DNA of 64,000 nt from CAZIKF01 sp964539825 (lineage in GTDB: Bacteria; Muiribacteriota; UBA6191). The DNA is taken from the NCBI GenBank assembly GCA_964539825.1, contig CAZIKF010000013.1, positions 55,207 to 119,206 on the forward strand, written 5' to 3'. A program made the translations under genes and the position numbers. The notes beneath the pieces were generated by a model. It worked only from the letters and a program-made list of their open reading frames with translations. It ran no database searches and was not told the DNA's origin. Of this stretch, positions 60,908 to 64,000 are shown in pieces; position 1 is the stretch's first letter, and each line of letters starts with the position of its first letter.

Positions 60908-61789
60908 TTATTTTTTAGCTTCTTGGATTTCCCGGAGGCAATCCACCAGGCCCTGTCCCATGTCAATGAAGGGATTAGCCGCCAGCTTCATCGCAGTTTG
61001 GGGGCGGAAGGAATAAGGAGTAAATCTATAATGACCGGTGGTTTCTTCATCTTCATATTGGATCTTTACGCTGTCGTTAAGGATTTCGCTGATCATACTT
61101 AGAAGATCTTTATATTTCAGTCGTTCCACTCCCGTTAGAATCAGGTGGCAGTCGATAAACTCAGAGGATTCAAGAACGTCGACGGAGAGTCTTGCCGCAT
61201 CTTTGGCGTGAATGTATTCGCGCACTTCTTCTCCGTCACCTTTGTGGATGATAGCACCGGTTTCAAAGGCTTCTTTTAGCAGGCAGTAGATCCCGTTGGG
61301 TTCACTGGCTCGCTCCCCATATACAGAGCCGTACCTTAGAATCGAATACTGCTGTCCATAACGATAGGAATATTCTTCAATGAGTTTTTCAGAGGTGAGC
61401 TTACTGATTCCATAAAAGGAGCCCCGGGAACTATTTGCATAAGCACTGCTTGCATAGATGTAGCGCTTAACCTGGTTTTTTCGACAGGCTTCCAAAACAG
61501 CTAAATTTCCCATCACATTTAACTCCATAGCGAGTACGGGTTCATGGAATGCAATGTCGAGATCAGCAAGTCCTGCAAAATTATATACGCCATCAAATTT
61601 AGAGCTCTCAAATATCTCCAAGAGACCTTGTGAATCCATAATGTCGCAGGTTTGGAAGTTCATTCCTTTTCGCAGGTAATCTGAAGGTTTTCTGTCCAGA
61701 ACATGGACTTCAAATCCGCGACACAACAGCTCATCGCAAACATAGCTTCCCAGAAATCCCGAACCTCCAATTACGGCTACTTTCATCAT
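60908..61789 (-). CDS. NAD-dependent epimerase/dehydratase
   Basis: 293 residues, extended SDR family. NAD-binding 'VIGGSGFLGS' (7-15), catalytic Ser114/115 ('YASSAYA') and Tyr126-x-x-x-Lys130 ('FYGISK'). The C-terminal substrate part is shorter than in UDP-glucose epimerases. A strong ribosome site (GGAGGTG, 4-5 nt upstream) allows either of two adjacent ATGs (61789 or 61786). It should act on a nucleotide sugar for the glycan assembled by the neighbouring glycosyltransferases. Divergent from rfbB. Confidence 0.87.
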   Translation of the reverse strand: MMKVAVIGGSGFLGSYVCDELLCRGFEVHVLDRKPSDYLRKGMNFQTCDIMDSQGLLEIFESSKFDGVYNFAGLADLDIAFHEPVLAMELNVMGNLAVLEACRKNQVKRYIYASSAYANSSRGSFYGISKLTSEKLIEEYSYRYGQQYSILRYGSVYGERASEPNGIYCLLKEAFETGAIIHKGDGEEVREYIHAKDAARLSVDVLESSEFIDCHLILTGVERLKYKDLLSMISEILNDSVKIQYEDEETTGHYRFTPYSFRPQTAMKLAANPFIDMGQGLVDCLREIQEAKK

Positions 61790-61926
61790 GACTCACCTCC
61801 AGCAAGCGGCGTTGCTCTTCTTTTTCAGCACCCCAGGTAACCCTATCTTCAATATCGGCAGTCCGAAGAGTAGCCGGTACTTGCGCCGTAAATGGGCGCC
61901 AGCAGTTAAATCAGTACGCGGGGGTA

Positions 61927-61932
61927 TATACT
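61927..61932 (+). promoter_or_regulatory. -10 box of rfbB
   Basis: TATACT with 7 nt to the ATG at 61940 and no Shine-Dalgarno between; leaderless initiation predicted. Confidence 0.5.
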
Positions 61933-61939
61933 AGAACAC

Positions 61940-62968
61940 ATGCTGTTCCCATTTGAAGGAAATCTCTTAATCACTGGAGGCTGCGGATTCATCGGGTCCC
62001 ATTTTCTACGAAGAGTACTTCCCAATCTTGATTCAGATCAAGTTGTGGTGAACCTGGATAAACTCACCTATGCCGGTTCTTTAGACAATCTTAAGGGATT
62101 AGAGCCTTGGATGAAGGAACCCGGCTACCGATTTTTCCAAGAAGATATATGCGACCTGAACCTGGTTTTGAAGATTTTTAAGGAACTGAAGATTTCTTGT
62201 GTCGTACATTTCGCGGCTGAATCTCACGTAGACAGGTCCATTATTGGTCCGCGGGAATTTATTGATACCAATGTAATAGGGACATTTAATCTATTAGAAG
62301 CCAGTCTAGGTGCTTTCAAGGAGGGTCACTTTCATAGATTTCACCAGGTGAGCACTGATGAAGTCTATGGCTCGCTGGATAAGGAGGGGAGCTTTTGTGA
62401 AGACTCTCCCTATTGGCCCCGAAGTCCGTATGCGGCTTCCAAAGCCTCAGCAGATCACCTGGTAAGAGCCTACCAGCATACCTATGGGCTTCCGGTCTCC
62501 CTGTCCCACAGTTCTAATAACTATGGCCCCTTCCAATATCCTGAAAAACTCATACCTGTGGTAATTAAAGCGGCTCTCCAAGGAAATCCTATACCTGTCT
62601 ATGGGGACGGGAAGAACATCCGGGATTGGATCCATGTGGAAGATCATTGTGATGCCCTGGTAAAGATCATTTGCACAGACCAGCGCGATCAGACCTTCAA
62701 TATCGGCTCCCGAAACGAGCTTCAGAACATTGAGTTGGTGATGGGAATCTGTGAAATCTTGAATCGGTTGGTCCCAGAAGGTACTCCCTATGAGAGACTG
62801 ATTGAATTCGTAAAGGACCGGCCCGGTCATGATAGGCGCTACTCGATAGATCCGAGCAAAATTGAAAAGAATTTGAACTGGAATCCAAAAATTCCATTCC
62901 AGTCTGGATTAGAGGGTACTGTTGAATGGTACCTGGGGCAATTTCAAGCAGCAAATTTGGAAGTGTGA
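61940..62968 (+). CDS. rfbB: dTDP-glucose 4,6-dehydratase
   Basis: 342 residues. 'ITGGCGFIGSHFLRR' (11-25) binds NAD. 'HFAAESHVDRSI' (90-101), 'STDEVYGSL' (138-146, catalytic Asp140-Glu141) and 'SPYAASKASADHLV' (Tyr164, Lys168) are RfbB/RmlB signatures, as are 'NNYGPFQYPEKLIP' and 'RDWIHVEDH'. It makes dTDP-4-keto-6-deoxyglucose, the entry to rhamnose and other deoxysugars. rfbA, C and D are not in the window. The stop codon lies within a hairpin. Confidence 0.95.
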   Translation: MLFPFEGNLLITGGCGFIGSHFLRRVLPNLDSDQVVVNLDKLTYAGSLDNLKGLEPWMKEPGYRFFQEDICDLNLVLKIFKELKISCVVHFAAESHVDRSIIGPREFIDTNVIGTFNLLEASLGAFKEGHFHRFHQVSTDEVYGSLDKEGSFCEDSPYWPRSPYAASKASADHLVRAYQHTYGLPVSLSHSSNNYGPFQYPEKLIPVVIKAALQGNPIPVYGDGKNIRDWIHVEDHCDALVKIICTDQRDQTFNIGSRNELQNIELVMGICEILNRLVPEGTPYERLIEFVKDRPGHDRRYSIDPSKIEKNLNWNPKIPFQSGLEGTVEWYLGQFQAANLEV

Positions 62969-62998
62969 AACGAGGGTTGCCTCACACTTCCAGAATTT
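62953..62998. terminator. Hairpin over the rfbB stop codon
   Basis: Perfect 11-bp stem TGGAAGTGTGA (62958-62968) and TCACACTTCCA (62982-62992), extended by AAATTT/AATTT. The TGA stop is its last three bases on the left. It sits between convergent genes and may terminate both. Confidence 0.6.
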
Positions 62999-63015
62999 CT
63001 GTCTAAGAGCATGCT

Positions 63016-63615
63016 CTATACAATCATGATGAAAGGTTTCTTACGGCTGAAACTTAAGATGTCTTCGAAACAGTCTAAAGAAAGTCCTGGAAGGGCTTTA
63101 TGCATCACTTTGGAGATGTCTCCGAGTCTCTGATCGGGTGCTAATCGAAGCTTAAGAATGGTCTCAGGATCGAGAGCATCCAGAGCCAGGATGACACTCT
63201 TGTGATAGTAGTAGGCGATGTAGCCCAGGAGATCTGACAGTTTAATCTCAACGGGTTCATCCGTGTAACTGGAATGATGTACCAGTAAGAACTCCAGAGG
63301 GTTTCTCAGTTGGTCGAAGGAAACTTTGGAGGAATCATATAAAACTACAATTCGATCAAAGAATCTAAACTTCATATATGGAAAAATTCTCTGCAGCTCT
63401 TTGAGCGCCTCCTGAAGTGTTGAGTCATTCAACTCGAAGCAGGGAATTCTACTCTTAAGATCACCGTCGTAGAGGGTTGCTACAAATTGAATGTCAAAGT
63501 AACAGGACAGAAGATAGAGTAAACCTTCTACATCCATGTTGCGGTATTGCACGCTGATTGTTCCGAATCTCTCCACACCTTTGGAATCTTCTAAAATTTC
63601 ATATATCTCTTGCAT
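63016..63615 (-). CDS. Secretin N-domain (STN)-like short protein
   Basis: 199 residues with a good ribosome site (AAGGGAGA, 7 nt before the ATG) and no signal peptide. Two stretches follow the STN/secretin-N pattern (beta-alpha-beta-beta-alpha): 'ISVQYRNMDVEGLLYLLSCY' with 'STLQEALKELQRIFPYMKFR', and 'VEIKLSDLLGYIAYYYHKSV' with 'QRLGDISKVMHKALPGLSLD'. In secretins and TonB receptors such domains are periplasmic, so a cytoplasmic or leaderless form is unusual. The assignment rests on pattern only. The heptanucleotide repeat at 63738 lies about 120 nt upstream of its start. Confidence 0.5.
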   Translation of the reverse strand: MQEIYEILEDSKGVERFGTISVQYRNMDVEGLLYLLSCYFDIQFVATLYDGDLKSRIPCFELNDSTLQEALKELQRIFPYMKFRFFDRIVVLYDSSKVSFDQLRNPLEFLLVHHSSYTDEPVEIKLSDLLGYIAYYYHKSVILALDALDPETILKLRLAPDQRLGDISKVMHKALPGLSLDCFEDILSFSRKKPFIMIV

Positions 63616-63737
63616 TGCTATCTCCCTTAGAGTTACTGGTTAAGTTGAAAAAAGGGGATTGTAGGGCGCGAAGGACGTGGGCGGAACTCCAAGTAAAACT
63701 TATAGATAGTGATAAGTTTAACTTATACCCTATTTTT

Positions 63738-63793
63738 GAGAAGAGAGAAGAGAGAAGAGAGAAGAGAGAAGAGAGAAGAGAGAAGAGAGAAGA
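63738..63793 (+). repeat. Heptanucleotide tandem repeat (GAGAAGA) x8
   Basis: Eight perfect copies of a 7-bp purine unit, 56 bp in total. It is about 120 bp upstream of the STN-like gene (minus strand) and outside any credible CDS. Perfect short repeats are prone to slippage. Confidence 0.95.
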
Positions 63794-63805
63794 AATAAAT
63801 TTGTA

Positions 63806-63827
63806 GGGGCCGTGGCATGCCCGGCCC
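63806..63827. repeat. Short GC-rich palindrome
   Basis: GGGCCG (63807-63812) and CGGCCC (63822-63827) around TGGCATGCC, preceded by GTAG. Reminiscent of dispersed short palindromes seen in many environmental genomes. Confidence 0.5.
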
Positions 63828-64000
63828 GTTGGAATTCAGCAGTTTTACCTTCTTGGATTGTTGTGTAGAGATTAGGTTCAAATGCAGGGACAGGCTAAAT
63901 GCCGGCTTCTGGAGCACCACTATCAGATAAAATTAAGGTCCTGGAGGTACTTTGCCGATAGTAGATGTATGAAATTGTTTGAAAATACATCTTTCATGAA

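Larger units (their letters stand above)
63616..64000. other. Gene-free right edge
   Basis: Contains the heptanucleotide repeat, a GGGCCG palindrome and, at 63963-63992, a perfect AGATGTAT/ATACATCT hairpin that could be a terminator for a gene beyond the edge. No gene seen; the frame across the repeat is an artefact. Confidence 0.5.

Noticed and set aside
63558..63806. 82-codon frame ending in a Glu/Arg/Lys repeat
   Set aside because: The repetitive tail is the heptanucleotide microsatellite translated, and the frame overlaps the start of the STN-like gene antisense.

Overview
The window reads as chromosomal DNA of a free-living, flagellated, Gram-negative (diderm) bacterium with mid-range G+C. 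The grounds are an LptD-like outer-membrane LPS transporter, a porin, many exported proteins with signal peptides, FliG, type IV pilin/type II secretion components, TrkA and a small bacterial SRP RNA. I cannot name the phylum. The giant secreted protein with a CFI-box C-terminus and the many TPR/HEAT proteins recall deltaproteobacterial or other uncultured marine lineages, but this is a guess. No plasmid, phage, IS element or CRISPR array was seen.

Layout. 1-7 kb: a HEAT-repeat/adenine phosphoribosyltransferase fusion (cut by the window edge), dnaN, the SRP RNA, a repeat-rich spacer, a pseudopilin and a pair of TPR-methyltransferases, the second of which looks catalytically dead. 7-15 kb: HEAT protein, lptD, fliG, an unknown exported protein, infA, tilS. 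15-27 kb: a single 3,990-codon gene for a surface protein (lamin-tail-like N-terminus, about eleven cadherin-like repeats, TSP3 calcium repeats, CFI-box C-terminus). 27-34 kb: a four-tRNA operon (Val-Asp-Phe-Cys), Sel1 protein, small CXXCH protein plus porin, a large minor pseudopilin with PilC/GspF, and a J-domain protein. 34-40 kb: class III adenylate cyclase, truA, a Xer recombinase, trkA. 40-49 kb: a small ORF and three paralogous exported proteins of unknown family, one carrying an OmpA-like peptidoglycan-binding domain and a new tandem C-terminal domain, followed by a prepilin-TPR chimera. 49-55 kb: two CNNM/CorC proteins, a polyprenyl synthetase, two unknown exported proteins. 55-63 kb: a glycan island with three tandem TPR-glycosyltransferases, a zinc-ribbon methyltransferase, a sulfotransferase, an epimerase and dTDP-glucose dehydratase. 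The right edge holds a short secretin-N-like protein and an eight-unit heptanucleotide repeat.

Two patterns cut across genes. First, four long intergenic hairpins (147-165 nt, ends TGAG...CTCA) start at the stop codon of the upstream gene in three cases. Their outer arms differ completely from copy to copy but stay self-complementary, while the interior is related, with a small covarying central hairpin. This is the best candidate here for something undescribed. Second, at least ten genes have a sigma70-like -10 box only 6-10 nt before the start codon and mostly no Shine-Dalgarno sequence, implying leaderless or nearly leaderless mRNAs, whereas operon-internal genes use ordinary ribosome binding sites.

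All comparisons were made by eye; family names come from recognised motifs, not searches.
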